A stretch of DNA of 64,000 nucleotides from Eutreptiella sp. 'Long Island Sound 2002' (lineage: Eukaryota; Euglenozoa; Euglenophyceae; Eutreptiales; Eutreptiaceae). Under the pieces are notes generated by a model. The model ran no database searches, had not been told where the DNA came from, and saw nothing but the letters and a program-made list of their open reading frames with translations. Positions within the stretch are counted from its first letter, which is position 1. The number at the start of each line of letters is the position of its first letter. This document shows positions 36,791-51,200 of this stretch, in pieces. Position numbers and translations under genes: made by a program. The DNA lies in NCBI GenBank assembly GCA_964036045.1, contig OZ038378.1, positions 160,030,576 through 160,094,575 on the forward strand, in the 5' to 3' direction.

Positions 36791-37199
36791 TTGTTTCCAC
36801 TTGGTCCCACTTGTCCCAATTTTTCCTAGTTTTCCCCCCCTGTTTCCACTTGGTCCCACTCAGTCCCAATTTTTCCCAGTTTTCCCCACCTGTTTCCACT
36901 TGGTCCCACTTAGTCCCAATTTTCCCCAGTTTTCCCACCTGTTTCCACCTGGTCCCACTTGGTCCCAATTTTTCCCACTTTTCCCCACCTGTTTCCACTT
37001 GGTCCCACTTAGTCCCAATTTTTCCTAGTTTTCCCCCCCTGTTTCCACTTGGTCCCACTCAGTCCCAATTTTTCCCAGTTTTCCCCACCTGTTTCCACTT
37101 GGTCCCACTTAGTCCCAATTTTCCCCAGTTTTCCCACCTGTTTCCACCTGGTCCCACTTGGTCCCAATTTTTCCCACTTTTCCCCACCTGTTTCCACTT

Positions 37200-39997
37200 G
37201 GTCCCACTTAGTCCCAATTTTTCCCAGTTTTCCCCACCTGTTTCCACTTGGTCCCACTTAGTCCCAATTTTTCCCAGTTTTCCAACCTCTTTCCACCTGG
37301 TCTCACTTGGTCCGAATTTTTCCCAGTTTTCCCCACCTGTTTCCACTTGGTCCCACTTGGTCCCAATTTTCCCCATCTTTCCCCACCTGTTTCCACTTGG
37401 TCCAACTTAGTCCCAATTTTTCCCAGTTTTCCCCACCTGTTTCCACTTGGTCCAACTTAGTCCCAATTTTTCCCAGTTTTCCCCACCTGTTTCCACTTGG
37501 TCCCACTCAGTCCCAATTTTTCCCAGCTTTCCCCACCTGTTTTCACTTGGTCCCACTTAGTCCCAATTTTTCCCAGTTTTCCCCACCTGTTTCCACTTGG
37601 TCCCACTTAGTCCCAATTTTTCCCGGCTTGCCCCACCTGTTTCCAATTGGTCCCACTTGGTCCCAATTTTTCCCAGTTTTCCCCACCTGTTTCCACTTGG
37701 TCCCACTTGGTCCCAATTTTCCCCATCTTTCCCCACCTGTTTCCACTTGGTCCAACTTAGTCCCAATTTTTCCCAGTTTTCCCCACCTGTTTCCACTTGG
37801 TCCAACTTAGCCCCAATTTTTCCCAGTTTTCCCCACCTGTTTCCACTTGGTCCCACTCAGTCCCAATTTTTCCCAGCTTTCCCCACCTGTTTCCACTTGG
37901 TCCCACTTAGTCCCAATTTTTCCAAGTTTTCCCCACCTGTTTCCACTTGGTCCCACTTGGTCCCAATTTTTCCCACTTTTCCCCACCTGTTTCCACTTCG
38001 CCCCACTTAGTCCCAATTTTTCCCAATTTTCCCCACCTGTTTCCACTTGGTCCCAATTTTCCCCAGCTTTCCCCACCTGTTTCCACTTGGTCCCACTTAG
38101 TCCCAATTTTTCCCAGTTTTCCCCACCTTTTTGCCCTTGGTCCCACTTAGTCCCAATTTTTCCCAGGTTTCCCCACCTGCTTCCACTTGGTCCCACTTAG
38201 TCCCGATTTTTCCCAGATTTCCCCACCTGTTTCCACTTGGTCCCACTTAGTCCCAATTTCTCCCAATTTTCCCCACCCGTTTCCACTTGGTCCCACTTAG
38301 TCCCAATTTTTCCCAGTTTTCCCCACCTGTTTCCACTTGGTCCCATTTGGTCCCAATTTTTCCCATTTTCCCCCACCTGTTTCCACTTGGTCCCACTTGG
38401 TCCCAATTTTTCCCACTTTTCCCCACCTGTTTCCACTTCGCCCCACTTAGTCCCAATTTTTCCCAGTTTTCCCCACCTGTTTCCACTTGGTCCCACTTGG
38501 TCCCAATTTTCCCCAGCTTTCCCCACCTGTTTCCACTTGGTCCAACTTAGTCCCAATTTTCCCCAGCTTTCCCCACCTGTTTCCACTTGGTCCAACTGGG
38601 TCCCAATTTTTCCAAGTTTCCCCCACTCGTTTCCACTTGGTCCCACTTAGTCCCAATTTTTCGCAGTTTTCCCCACCTGTTTCCACTTGGTCCCACTTAG
38701 TCCCAATTTTTCCCAGTTTTCCCCACCTGTTTCCACTTGGTCCCACTTAGTCCCAATTTTTCCCAGTTTTCCGCACCTGTTTCCACTCGGTCCCACTTGG
38801 TCCCAATTTTTCCCACTTTTCCCCACCCGTTTCCACTTCGCCCCACTTAGTCTCAATTTTTCCCAGTTTTCCCCACCTGTTTCCACTTGGTCCAACTTAG
38901 TCCCAATTTTTCCAAGTTTTCCCCACCTGTTTCCACTTGGTCCCACTTGGTCCCAATTTTTCCCACTTTTCCCCACCTGTTTCCACTTCGCCCCACTTAG
39001 TCCCAATTTTCCCCAATTTTCCCCACATGTTTCCACTTGGTCCCACTTGGTCCCAATTTTCCCTAGCTTTCCCCACCTGTTTCCACTTGGTCCAACTTAG
39101 TCCCAATTTTTCCCAGTTTTCCCCACCTGTTTCCACCTGGTCCCACTTGGTCCCAATTTTTCCCACTTTTCCCCACCTGTTTCCACTTGGTCCCACTCAG
39201 TCCCAATTTTTCCCAGTTTTCCCCACCTGTTTCCACTTGGTCCCACTTGTCCCAATTTTTCCTAGTTTTCCCCCCCTGTTTCCACTTGGTCCCACTCAGT
39301 CCCAATTTTCCCCAGTTTTCCCACCTGTTTCCACCTGGTCCCACTTGGTCCCAATTTTTCCCACTTTTCCCCACCTGTTTCCACTTGGTCCCACTTAGTC
39401 CCAATTTTCCCCAGTTTTCCCCACCTGTTTCCACTTGGTCCCACTTAGTCCCAATTTTTCCCAGTTTTCCCACCTCTTTCCACCTGGTCTCACTTGGTCC
39501 CAATTTTTCCCAGTTTTCCCCACCTGTTTCCACTTGGTCCCACTTGGTCCCAATTTTCCCCATCTTTCCCCACCTGTTTCCACTTGGTCCAACTTAGTCC
39601 CAATTTTTCCCAGTTTTCCCCACCTGTTTCCACTTGGTCCAACTTAGTCCCAATTTTTCCCAGTTTTCCCCACCTGTTTCCACTTGGTCCCACTCAGTCC
39701 CAATTTTTCCCAGCTTTCCCCACCTGTTTCCACTTGGTCCCACTTAGTCCCAATTTTTCCCAGTTTTCCCCACCTGTTTCCACTTGGTCCCACTTAGTCC
39801 CAATTTTTCCCGGCTTGCCCCACCTGTTTCCACTTGGTCCCACTTGGTCCCAATTTTTCCCACTTTTCCCCACCTGTTTCCACTTGGTCCCACTTGGTCC
39901 CAATTTTCCCCATCTTTCCCCACCTGTTTCCACTTGGTCCAACTTAGTCCCAATTTTTCCCAGTTTTCCCCACCTGTTTCCACTTGGTCCAACTTAG
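37200..39997 (+). repeat. 2,187-bp spaced pair of repeat blocks
   Basis: Segments 37,210-37,810 and 39,397-39,997 share, at 2,187 bp, a cctctttccacctggtctc monomer, two ccccatctttcccc monomers and a cccggcttgcccc monomer. Between them lies a block related to 34,850-35,500 (offset 3,436 bp). The arrangement implies that two HOR families have been interleaved here by insertion or exchange. Confidence 0.78.
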
Positions 39998-41289
39998 TCC
40001 CACTTTTTCCCAGTTTTCCCCACCTGTTTCCACTTGGTCCCACTCAGTCCCAATTTTTCCCAGCTTTCCCCACCTGTTTCCACTTGGTCCCACTTAGTCC
40101 CAATTTTTCCAAGTTTTCCCCACCTGTTTCCACTTGGTCCCACTTGGTCCCAATTTTTCCCAGTTTTCCCCACCTGTTTCCACTTCGCCCCACTTAGTCC
40201 CAATTTTTCCCAATTTTCCCCACCTGTTTACACTTGGTCCCACTTGGTCCCAATTTTCCCCAGCTTTCCCCACCTGTTTCCACTTGGTCCAACTTAGTCG
40301 CAATTTTTCCCAGTTTTCCCCACCTGTTTCCACTTGGTCCAACTTAGTCCCAATTTTTCCCAGTTTTCCCCACCTGTTTCCACTGGGTCCCACTCAGTCC
40401 CAATTTTTCCCAGTTTTCCCCACCTGTTTCCACTTGGTCCCACTTAGTCCCAATTTCTCCCAGTTTTCCCACCTGTTTCCACCTGGTCCCACTCTGTCCC
40501 AATTTTTCCCAGTTTTCCCCACCTGTTTCCACTTGGTCCCACTTGTCCCAATTTTTCCTAGTTTTCCCCCCCTGTTTCCACTTGGTCCCACTCAGTCCCA
40601 ATTTTTCCCAGTTTTCCCCACCTGTTTCCACTTGGTCCCACTTAGTCCCAATTTTCCCCAGTTTTCCCACCTGTTTCCACCTGGTCCCACTTGGTCCCAA
40701 TTTTTCCCACTTTTCCCACCTGTTTCCACTTGGTCCCACTTAGTCCCAATTTTTCCCAGTTTTCCCCCCCTGTTTCCACTTGGTCCCACTCAGTCCCAAT
40801 TTTTCCCAGTTTTCCCCACCTGTTTCCACTTGGTCCCACTTAGTCCCAATTTTTCCCCAGTTTTCCCACCTGTTTCCACCTGGTCCCACTTGGCCCCAAT
40901 TTTTCCCACTTTTCCCCACCTGTTTCCACTTGGTCCCACTTAGTCCCAATTTTTCCCAGTTTTCCCCACCTGTTTCCACTTGGTCCCCACTTAGTCCCAA
41001 TTTTTCCCAGCTTTCCCCACCTGTTTCCACTTGGTCCCACTTGGTCCCAATTTTTCCCAGTTTTCCCCACCTGTTTCCACTTGGTCCCACTTGGTCCCAA
41101 TTTTCCCCATCTTTCCCCACCTGTTTCCACTTGGTCCAACTTAGTCCCAATTTTTCCCAGCTTTCCCCACCTGTTTCCACTTGGTCCAACTTAGTCCCAA
41201 TTTTTCCCAGTTTTCCCCACCTGTTTCCACTTGGTCCCACTCAGTCCCAATTTTTCCCAGCTTTCCCCACCTGTTTCCACTTGGTCCCA

Positions 41290-44200
41290 CCTAGTCCCAA
41301 TTTTTCCCAGTTTTCCCCACCTGTTTCCACTTGGTCCCACTTAGTCCCAATTTTTCCCGGCTTGCCCCACCTGTTTCCACTTGGTCCCACTTAGTCCCAA
41401 TTTTTCCCAGTTTTCCCCACCTGTTTCCACTTGGTCCCACTTGGTCCCAATTTTCCCCAGCTTTCCCCACCTGTTTCCACTTGGTCCCACTCAGTCCCAA
41501 TTTTTCCCAGTTTTCCCCACCTGTTTCCACTTGGTCCCACTTAGTCCCAATTTCTCCCAGTTTTCCCACCTGTTTCCACCTGGTCCCACTTGGTCCCAAT
41601 TTTTCCCAGTTTTCCCCACCTGTTTCCACTTGGTCCCACTTGTCCCAATTTTTCCTAGTTTTCCCCCCCTGTTTCCACTTGGTCCCACTCAGTCCCAATT
41701 TTTCCCAGTTTTCCCCACCTGTTTCCACTTGGTCCCACTTAGTCCCAATTTCCCCCAGTTTTCCCACCTGTTTCCACCTGGTCCCACTTGGTCCCAATTT
41801 TTCCCACTTTTCCCCACCTGTTTCCACTTGGTCCCACTTAGTCCCAATTTTTCCCAGTTTTCCCCACCTGTTTCCACTTGGTCCCACTCAGTCCCAATTT
41901 TCCCCAGTTTTCCCCACCTGTTTCCACTTGGTCCCACTTAGTCCCAATTCTCCCCAGTTTTCCCACCTGTTTCCACCTGGTCCCACTTGGTCCCAATTTT
42001 TCCCACTTTTCCCCACCTGTTTCCACTTGGTCCCACTTAGTCCCAATTTTTCCCAGTTTTCCCCACCTGTTTCCACTTGGTCCCACTCAGTCCCAATTTT
42101 CCCCAGTTTTCCCCACCTGTTTCCACTTGGTCCCACTTAGTCCCAATTCTCCCCAGTTTTCCCACCTGTTTCCACCTGGTCCCACTTGGTCCCAATTTTT
42201 CGCAGTTTTCCCCACCTCTTTCCACCTGGTCCCACTTAGTCCCAATTTTCCCCAGTTTTCCCACCTGTTTCCACCTGGTCCCACTTGGTCCCAATTTTTC
42301 CCACTTTTCCCCACCTGCTTCCACTTGGTCCCACTTAGTCCCAATTTTTCCCAGTTTTCCCCACCTGTTTCCACTTGGTCCCACTCAGTCCCAATTTTCC
42401 CCAGTTTTCCCCACCTGTTTCCACTTGGTCCCACTTAGTCCCAATTCTCCCCAGTTTTCCCACCTGTTTCCACCTGGTCCCACTTGGTCCCAATTTTTCC
42501 CAGTTTTCCCCACCTGTTTCCACTTGGTCCAACTTAGTCCCAATTTTTCCCAGTTTTCCCCACCTGTTTCCACTTGGTCCCACTCAGTCCCAATTTTTCC
42601 CAGCTTTCCCCACCTGTTTCCACTTGGTCCCACTTAGTCCCAATTTTTCCCAGCTTTCCCCACCTGTTTCCACTTGGTCCCACTTAGTCCCAATTTTTCA
42701 CGGCTTGCCCCACCTGTTTCCACTTGGTCCCACTTGGTCCCAATTTTTCCCACTTTTCCCCACCTGTTTCCACTTGGTCCCACTCAGTCCCAATTTTCCC
42801 CAGTTTTCCCCACCTGTTTCCACTTGGTCCCACTTAGTCCCAATTCTCCCCAGTTTTCCCACCTGTTTCCACCTGGTCCCACTTGGTCCCAATTTTTCCC
42901 AGTTTTCCCCACCTGTTTCCACTTGGTCCCACTTGGCCCCAATTTTTCCCACTTTTCCCCACCTGTTTCCACTTGGTCCCACTTAGTCCCAATTTTTCCC
43001 AGTTTTCCCCACCTGTTTCCACTTGGTCCCACTTAGTCCCAATTTTTCCCAGCTTTCCCCACCTGTTTCCACTTGGTCCCACTTGGTCCCAATTTTTCCC
43101 AGTTTTCCCCACCTGTTTCCACTTGGTCCCACTTGGTCCCAATTTTCCCCATCTTTCCCCACCTGTTTCCACTTGGTCCAACTTAGTCCCAATTTTTCCC
43201 AGTTTTCCCCACCTGTTTCCACTTGGTCCAACTTAGTCCCAATTTTTCCCAGTTTTCCCCACCTGTTTCCACTTGGTCCCACTCAGTCCCAATTTTTCCC
43301 AGCTTTCCCCACCTGTTTCCACTTGGTCCCACCTAGTCCCAATTTTTCCCAGTTTTCCCCACCTGTTTCCACTTGGTCCCACTTAGTCCCAATTTTTCCC
43401 GGCTTGCCCCACCTGTTTCCACTTGGTCCCACTTAGTCCCAATTTTTCCCAGTTTTCCCCACCTGTTTCCACTTGGTCCCACTTGGTCCCAATTTTCCCC
43501 AGCTTTCCCCACCTGTTTCCACTTGGTCCCACTCAGTCCCAATTTTTCCCAGTTTTCCCCACCTGTTTCCACTTGGTCCCACTTAGTCCCAATTTCTCCC
43601 AGTTTTCCCACCTGTTTCCACCTGGTCCCACTTGGTCCCAATTTTTCCCAGTTTTCCCCACCTGTTTCCACTTGGTCCCACTTGTCCCAATTTTTCCTAG
43701 TTTTCCCCCCCTGTTTCCACTTGGTCCCACTCAGTCCCAATTTTTCCCAGTTTTCCCCACCTGTTTCCACCTGGTCCCACTTGGCCCCAATTTTTCCCAC
43801 TTTTCCCCACCTGTTTCCACTTGGTCCCACTTAGTCCCAATTTTTCCCAGTTTTCCCCACCTGTTTCCACTTGGTCCCACTTAGTCCCAATTTTTCCCAG
43901 CTTTCCCCACCTGTTTCCACTTGGTCCCACTTGGTCCCAATTTTTCCCAGTTTTCCCCACCTGTTTCCACTTGGTCCCACTTGGTCCCAATTTTCCCCAT
44001 CTTTCCCCACCTGTTTCCACTTGGTCCAACTTAGTCCCAATTTTTCCCAGTTTTCCCCACCTGTTTCCACTTGGTCCAACTTAGTCCCAATTTTTCCCAG
44101 TTTTCCCCACCTGTTTCCACTTGGTCCCACTCAGTCCCAATTTTTCCCAGCTTTCCCCACCTGTTTCCACTTGGTCCTACCTAGTCCCAATTTTTCCCAG

Positions 44201-45430
44201 TTTTCCCCACCTGTTTCCACTTGGTCCCACTTAGTCCCAATTTTTCCCGGCTTGCCCCACCTGTTTCCACTTGGTCCCACTTAGTCCCAATTTTTCCCAG
44301 TTTTCCCCACCTGTTTCCACTTGGTCCCACTTGGTCCCAATTTTCCCCAGCTTTCCCCACCTGTTTCCACTTGGTCCCACTCAGTCCCAATTTTTCCCAG
44401 TTTTCCCCACCTGTTTCCACTTGGTCCCACTTAGTCCCAATTTCTCCCAGTTTTCCCACCTGTTTCCACCTGGTCCCACTTGGTCCCAATTTTTCCCAGT
44501 TTTCCCCACCTGTTTCCACTTGGTCCCACTTGTCCCAATTTTTCCTAGTTTTCCCCCCCTGTTTCCACTTGGTCCCACTCAGTCCCAATTTTTCCCAGTT
44601 TTCCCCACCTGTTTCCACTTGGTCCCACTTAGTCCCAATTTTCCCCAGTTTTCCCACGTGTTTCCACCTGGTCCCACTTGGTCCCAATTTTTCCCACTTT
44701 TCCCCACCTGTTTCCACTTGGTCCCACTTAGTCCCAATTTTTCCCAGCTTTCCCCACCTGTTTCCACTTGGTCCCACTCAGTCCCAATTTTCCCCAGTTT
44801 TCCCCACCTGTTTCCACTTGGTCCCACTTAGTCCCAATTCTCCCCAGTTTTCCCACCTGTTTCCACCTGGTCCCACTTGGTCCCAATTTTTCCCACTTTT
44901 CCCCACCTGTTTCCACTTGGTCCCACTTAGTCCCAATTTTTCCCAGTTTTCCCCACCTGTTTCCACTTGGTCCCACTCAGTCCCAATTTTCCCCAGTTTT
45001 CCCCACCTGTTTCCACTTGGTCCCACTTAGTCCCAATTCTCCCCAGTTTTCCCACCTGTTTCCACCTGGTCCCACTTGGTCCCAATTTTTCGCAGTTTTC
45101 CCCACCTCTTTCCACCTGGTCCCACTTAGTCCCAATTTTCCCCAGTTTTCCCCACCTGTTTCCACTTGGTCCCACTTGGTCCCAATTTTTCCCAGTTTTC
45201 CCCACCTGTTTCCACGTGGTCCAACTTAGTCCCAATTTTTCCCAGTTTTCCCCACCTGTTTCCACTTGGTCCAACTTAGTCCCAATTTTCCCCAGTTTTC
45301 CCCACCTGTTTCCACTTGGTCCCACTCAGTCCCAATTTTTCCCAGCTTTCCCCACCTGTTTCCACTTGGTCCCACTTAGTCCCAATTTTTCCCAGTTTTC
45401 CCCACCTGTTTCCACTTGGTCCCACTTAGT
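41290..45430 (+). repeat. 2,890-bp spaced pair enclosing an 848-bp tandem pair
   Basis: The segment from 41,290 to about 42,530 returns at 44,180-45,420 with offset 2,890 bp. Inside this span, about 42,960-43,770 and 43,808-44,618 form a tandem pair at 848 bp (17 monomers with two 49-bp ones). Landmarks are ccccatctttcccc (43,149 and 43,997), the cccggcttgcccc monomer (43,401 and 44,249), aattctcccc, and an 8-monomer sub-block carrying actcagtccc and cccacctggtcc that is itself iterated about every 199 bp near 41,700-42,450. Confidence 0.82.
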
Positions 45431-48299
45431 CCCAATTTTTCACGGCTTGCCCCACCTGTTTCCACTTGGTCCCACTTGGTCCCAATTTTTCCCACTTTTC
45501 CCCACCTGTTTCCACTTCGCCCCACTTAGTCCCAATTTTTCCCAGTTTTCCCCACCTGTTTGCACTTGGTCCCACTTGGTCCCAATTTCCCCCAGCTTTC
45601 CCCACCTGTTTCCACTTGGTCCAACTTAGTCCCAATTTTTCCCAGTTTTCCCCACCTGTTTCCACTTGGTCCAACTTAGTCCCAATTCTTCCCAGGTTTC
45701 CCCACCTGTTTCCACTCGGTCCCACTTGGTCCCAATTTTTCCCACTTTTCCCCACCCGTTTCCACTTCGCCCCACTTAGTCTCAATTTTTCCCAGTTTTC
45801 CCCACCTGTTTCCACTTGGTCCCACTTGGTCCCAATTTTCCCCAGCTTTCCCCACCTGTTTCCACTTGGTCCAACTTAGTCCCAATTTTTCCCAGTTTTC
45901 CCCACTTGTTTCCACTTGGTCCCACTTAGTCCCAATTTTTGCCAGTTTTCCCCACCTGTTTCCACTTGGTCCAACTTAGTCCCAATTTTTCCCAGTTTTC
46001 CCCACCTGTTTCCACTTGGTCCCACTTGGTCCCAATTTTCCCAGCTTTCCCCACCTGTTTCCACTTGGTCCCACTCAGTCCCAATTTTTCCCAGTTTTCC
46101 CCACCTGTTTCCACTTGGTCCCACTTAGTCCCAATTTCTCCCAGTTTTCCCACCTGTTTCCACCTGGTCCCACTTGGTCCCAATTTTTCCCAGTTTTCCC
46201 CACCTGTTTCCACTTGGTCCCACTTGTCCCAATTTTTCCCAGTTTTCCCCACCTGTTTCCACTTGGTCCCACTTAGTCCCAATTTTTCCCAGTTTTCCCC
46301 ACCTGTTTCCACTTGGTCCCACTTAGTCCCAATTTTCCCCAGTTTTCCCCACCTGTTTCGACTTGGTCCCACTTGGTCCCAATTTTTCCCACTTTTCCCC
46401 ACCTGTTTCCACTTGGTCCCACTTAGTCCCAATTTTTCCCAGTTTTCCCCCCCTGTTTCCACTTGGTCCCACCCAGTCCCAATTTTCCCCAGTTTTCCCC
46501 ACCTGTTTCCACTTGGTCCCACTTAGTCCCAATTTTCCCCAGTTTTCCCACCTGTTTCCACCTGGTCCCACTTGGTCCCAATTTTTCCCAGTTTTCCCCA
46601 CCTGTTTCGACTTGGTCCCACTTGGTCCCAATTTTCCCCACTTTTCCCCACCTGTTTCCACTTGGTCCCACTTAGTCCCAATTTTTCCCAGTTTTCCCCA
46701 CCTGTTTCCACTTGGTCCCACTTAGTCCCAATTTTTCCCAGTTTTCCCACCTCTTTCCACCTGGTCCCACTTGGTTCCAATTTTACCCAGTTTTCCCCAC
46801 CTGTTTCCACTTGGTCCCACTTGGTCCCAATTTTCCCCATCTTTCCCCACCTGTTTCCACTTGGTCCAACTTAGTCCCAATTTTTCCCAGTTTTCCCCAC
46901 CTGTTTCCACTTGGTCCAACTTAGTCCCAATTTTTCCCAGTTTTCCCCACCTGTTTCCACTTGGTCCCACTCAGTCCCAATTTTTCCCAGCTTTCCCCAC
47001 CTGTTTCCACTTGGTCCCACTTAGTCCCAATTTTTCCCAGTTTTCCCCACCTGTTTCCACTTGGTCCCACTTAGTCCCAATTTTTCACGGCTTGCCCCAC
47101 CTGTTTCCACTTGGTCCCACTTGGTCCCAATTTTTCCCACTTTTCCCCACCTGTTTCCACTTCGCCCCACTTAGTCCCAATTTTTCCCAGTTTTCCCCAC
47201 CTGTTTGCACTTGGTCCCACTTGGTCCCAATTTTCCCCAGCTTTCCCCACCTGTTTCCACTTGGTCCAACTTAGTCCCAATTTTTCCCAGTTTTCCCCAC
47301 CTGTTTCCACCTGGTCCAACTTAGTCCCAATTTTTCCAAGTTTTCCCCACTCGTTTCCACTTGGTCCCACTTAGTCCCAATTTTTCCCAGTTTTCCCCAC
47401 CTGTTTCCACTTGGTCCAACTTAGTCCCAATTCTTCCCAGGTTTCGCCACCTGTTTCCACTCGGTCCCACTTGGTCCCAATTTTTCCCACTTTTCCCCAC
47501 CCGTTTCCACTTCGCCCCACTTAGTCTCAATTTTTCCCAGTTTTCCCCACCTGTTTCCACTTGGTCCCAATTTTCCCCAGTTTTCCCCACTCGTTTCCAC
47601 TTGGTCCCACTTGGTCCCAATTTTCCCCAGCTTTCCCCACCTGTTTCCACTTGGTCCAACTTAGTCCCAATTTTTCCAGTTTTCCCCACTTGTTTCCACT
47701 TGGTCCCACTTAGTCCCAATTTTTGCCAGTTTTCCCCACCTGTTTCCACTTGGTCCAACTTAGTCCCAATTTTTCCAAGTTTTCCCCACCTGTTTCCACT
47801 TGGTCCCACTTGGTCCCAATTTTTCCCACTTTTCCCCACCTGTTTCCACTTCGCCCCACTTAGTCCCAATTTTTCCCAATTTTCCCCACCTGTTTCCACT
47901 TGGTCCCACTTGGTCCCAATTTTCCCCAGCTTTCCCCACCTGTTTCCACTTGGTCCAACTTAGTCCCAATTTTTCCCAGTTTTCCCCACCTGTTTCCACT
48001 TGGTCCCAATTTTCCCCAGCTTTCCCCACCTGTTTCCACTTGGTCCAACTTAGTCCCAATTTTTCCCAGTTTTCCCCACCTGTTTCCACTTGGTCCCACT
48101 CAGTCCCAATTTTTCCCAGTTTTCCCCACCTGTTTCCACTTGGTCCCACTTAGTCCCTATTTCTCCCAGTTTTCCCACCTGTTTCCACCTGGTCCCACTT
48201 GGTCCCAATTTTTCCCAGTTTTCCCCACCTGTTTCCACTTGGTCCCACTTGTCCCAATTTTTCCTAGTTTTCCCCCCCTGTTTCCACTTGGTCCCACTC

Positions 48300-51200
48300 A
48301 GTCCCAATTTTTCCCACTTTTCCCCACCTGTTTCCACTTGGTCCCACTTAGTCCCAATTTTTCCCAGTTTTCCCCACCTGTTTCCACTTGGTCCCACTTA
48401 GTCCCAATTTTTCCCAGTTTTCCAACCTCTTTCCACCTGGTCTCACTTGGTCCCAATTTTTCCCAGTTTTCCCCACCTGTTTCCACTTGGTCCCACTTGT
48501 CCCAATTTTTCCTAGTTTCCCCCCCCTGTTTCCACTTGGTCCCACTCAGTCCCAATTTTTCCCAGTTTTCCCCACCTGTTTCCACTTGGTCCCACTTAGT
48601 CCCAATTTTCCCCAGTTTTCCCACCTGTTTCCACCCGGTCCCACTTGGTCCCAATTTTTCCCACTTTTCCCCACCTGTTTCCACTTGGTCCCACTTAGTC
48701 CCAATTTTTCCCAGTTTTCCCCACCTGTTTCCACTTGGTCCCACTTAGTCCCAATTTTTCCCAGTTTTCCAACCTCTTTCCACCTGGTCTCACTTGGTCC
48801 CAATTTTTCCCAGTTTTCCCCACCTGTTTCCACTTGGTCCCACTCAGTCCCAATTTTCCCCAGTTTTCCCCACCCGTTTCCACTTGGTCCCACTTAGTCC
48901 CAATTTTCCCCAGTTTTCCCACCTGTTTCCACCTGGTCCCACTTAGTCCCAATTTTTCCCAGTTTTCCCCACCTGTTTCCACTTGGTCCCACTTGGTCCC
49001 AATTTTCCCCATCTTTCCCCACCTGTTTCCACGTGGTCCAACTTAGTCCCAATTTTTCCCAGTTTTCCCCACCTGTTTCCACTTGGTCCCACTTGGTCCC
49101 AATTTTTCCCAGTTTTCCCCACCTGTTTCGACTTGGTCCCACTTGGTCCCAATTTTCCCCACTTTTCCCCACCTGTTTCCACTTGGTCCCACTTAGTCCC
49201 AATTTTTCCCAGTTTTCCCCACCTGTTTCCACTTGGTCCCACTTAGTCCCAATTTTTCCCAGTTTTCCCACCTCTTTCCACCTGGTCCCACTTGGTCCCA
49301 ATTTTTCCCAGTTTTCCCCACCTGTTTCCACTTGGTCCCACTTGGTCCCAATTTTCCCCATCTTTCCCCACCTGTTTCCACGTGGTCCAACTTAGTCCCA
49401 ATTTTTCCCAGTTTTCCCCACCTGTTTCCACTTGGTCCAACTTAGTCCCAATTTTTCCCAGTTTTCCCCACCTGTTTCCACTTGGTCCCACTCAGTCCCA
49501 ATTTTTCCCAGCTTTCCCCACCTGTTTCCACTTGGTCCCACTTAGTCCCAATTTTTCCCAGTTTTCCCCACCTGTTTCCACTTGGTCCCACTTGTCCCAA
49601 TTTTTCCTAGTTTTCCCCCCCTGTTTCCACTTGGTTCCACTCAGTCCCAATTCTTCCCAGTTTTCCCCACCTGTTTCCACTTGGTCCCACTTAGTCCCAA
49701 TTTTCCCCAGTTTTCCCCACCTCTTTCCACTTGGTCCCACTTAGTCCCAATTTTTCCCAGTTTTCCCACCTCTTTCCACCTGGTCCCACTTGGTCCCAAT
49801 TTTCCCCATCTTTCCCCACCTGTTTCCACTTGGTCCAACTTAGTCCCAATTTTTCCCAGTTTTCCCCACCTGTTTCCACTTGGTCCCACTTGGTCCCAAT
49901 TTTCCCAGCTTTCCCCACCTGTTTCCACTTGGTCCAACTTAGTCCCAATTTTTCCCAGTTTTCCCCACCTGTTTCCACTTGGTCCAACTTAGTCCCAATT
50001 TTTCCCAGTTTTCCCCACCTGTTTCCACTTGGTCCCACTCAGTCCCAATTTTTCCCAGTTTTCCCCACCTGTTTCCACTTGGTCCCACTTAGTCCCAATT
50101 TCTCCCAGTTTTCCCACCTGTTTCCACCTGGTCCCACTTGGTCCCAATTTTTCCCAGTTTTCCCCACCTGTTTCCACTTGGTCCCACTTGTCCCAATTTT
50201 TCCTAGTTTTCCCCCCCTGTTTCCACTTGGTTCCACTCAGTCCCAATTCTTCCCAGTTTTCCCCACCTGTTTCCACTTGGTCCCACTTAGTCCCAATTTT
50301 CCCCAGTTTTCCCCACCTCTTTCCACTTGGTCCCACTTAGTCCCAATTTTTCCCAGTTTTCCCACCTCTTTCCACCTGGTCCCACTTGGTCCCAATTTTT
50401 CCCAGTTTTCGCCACCTGTTTCCACTTGGTCCCACTTGTCCCAATTTTCCCCACTTTTCCCCACCTGTTTCCACTTGGTCCAACTTAGTCCCAATTTTCC
50501 CCAGTTTTCCCCACCTATTTCCACTTGGTCCCACTTAGTCCCAATTTCTCCCAGTTTTCCCCACCTCTTTCGACTTCGCCCCACTTTGTCCCAATTTTTC
50601 CTAGTTTGCCCCACCTGTTTCCACTTGGTCCCACATACTCCCAATTTCCCCCAATTTTCCCCACCTGTTTCCACTTGGTCCCACTTGGTCCCAATTTTCC
50701 CCAGCTTTCCCCACCTGTTTCCACTTGGTCCCACCTAGTCCCAATTTTTCCCAGTTTTCCCCACCTGTTTCCACTTGGTCCCACTTAGTCCCAATTTTTC
50801 CCGGCTTGCCCCACCTGTTTCCACTTGGTCCCACTTAGTCCCAATTTTTCCCAGTTTTCCCCACCTGTTTCCACTTGGTCCCACTTGGTCCCAATTTTCC
50901 CCAGCTTTCCCCACCTGTTTCCACTTGGTCCCACTCAGTCCCAATTTCTCCCAGTTTTCCCACCTGTTTCCACCTGGTCCCACTTGGTCCCAATTTTTCC
51001 CAGTTTTCCCCACCTGTTTCCACTTGGTCCCACTTGTCCCAATTTTTCCTAGTTTCCCCCCCCTGTTTCCACTTGGTCCCACTCAGTCCCAATTTTTCCC
51101 AGTTTTCCCCACCTGTTTCCACTTGGTCCCACTTAGTCCCAATTTTCCCCAGTTTTCCCACCTGTTTCCACCTGGTCCCACTTGGTCCCAATTTTTCCCA

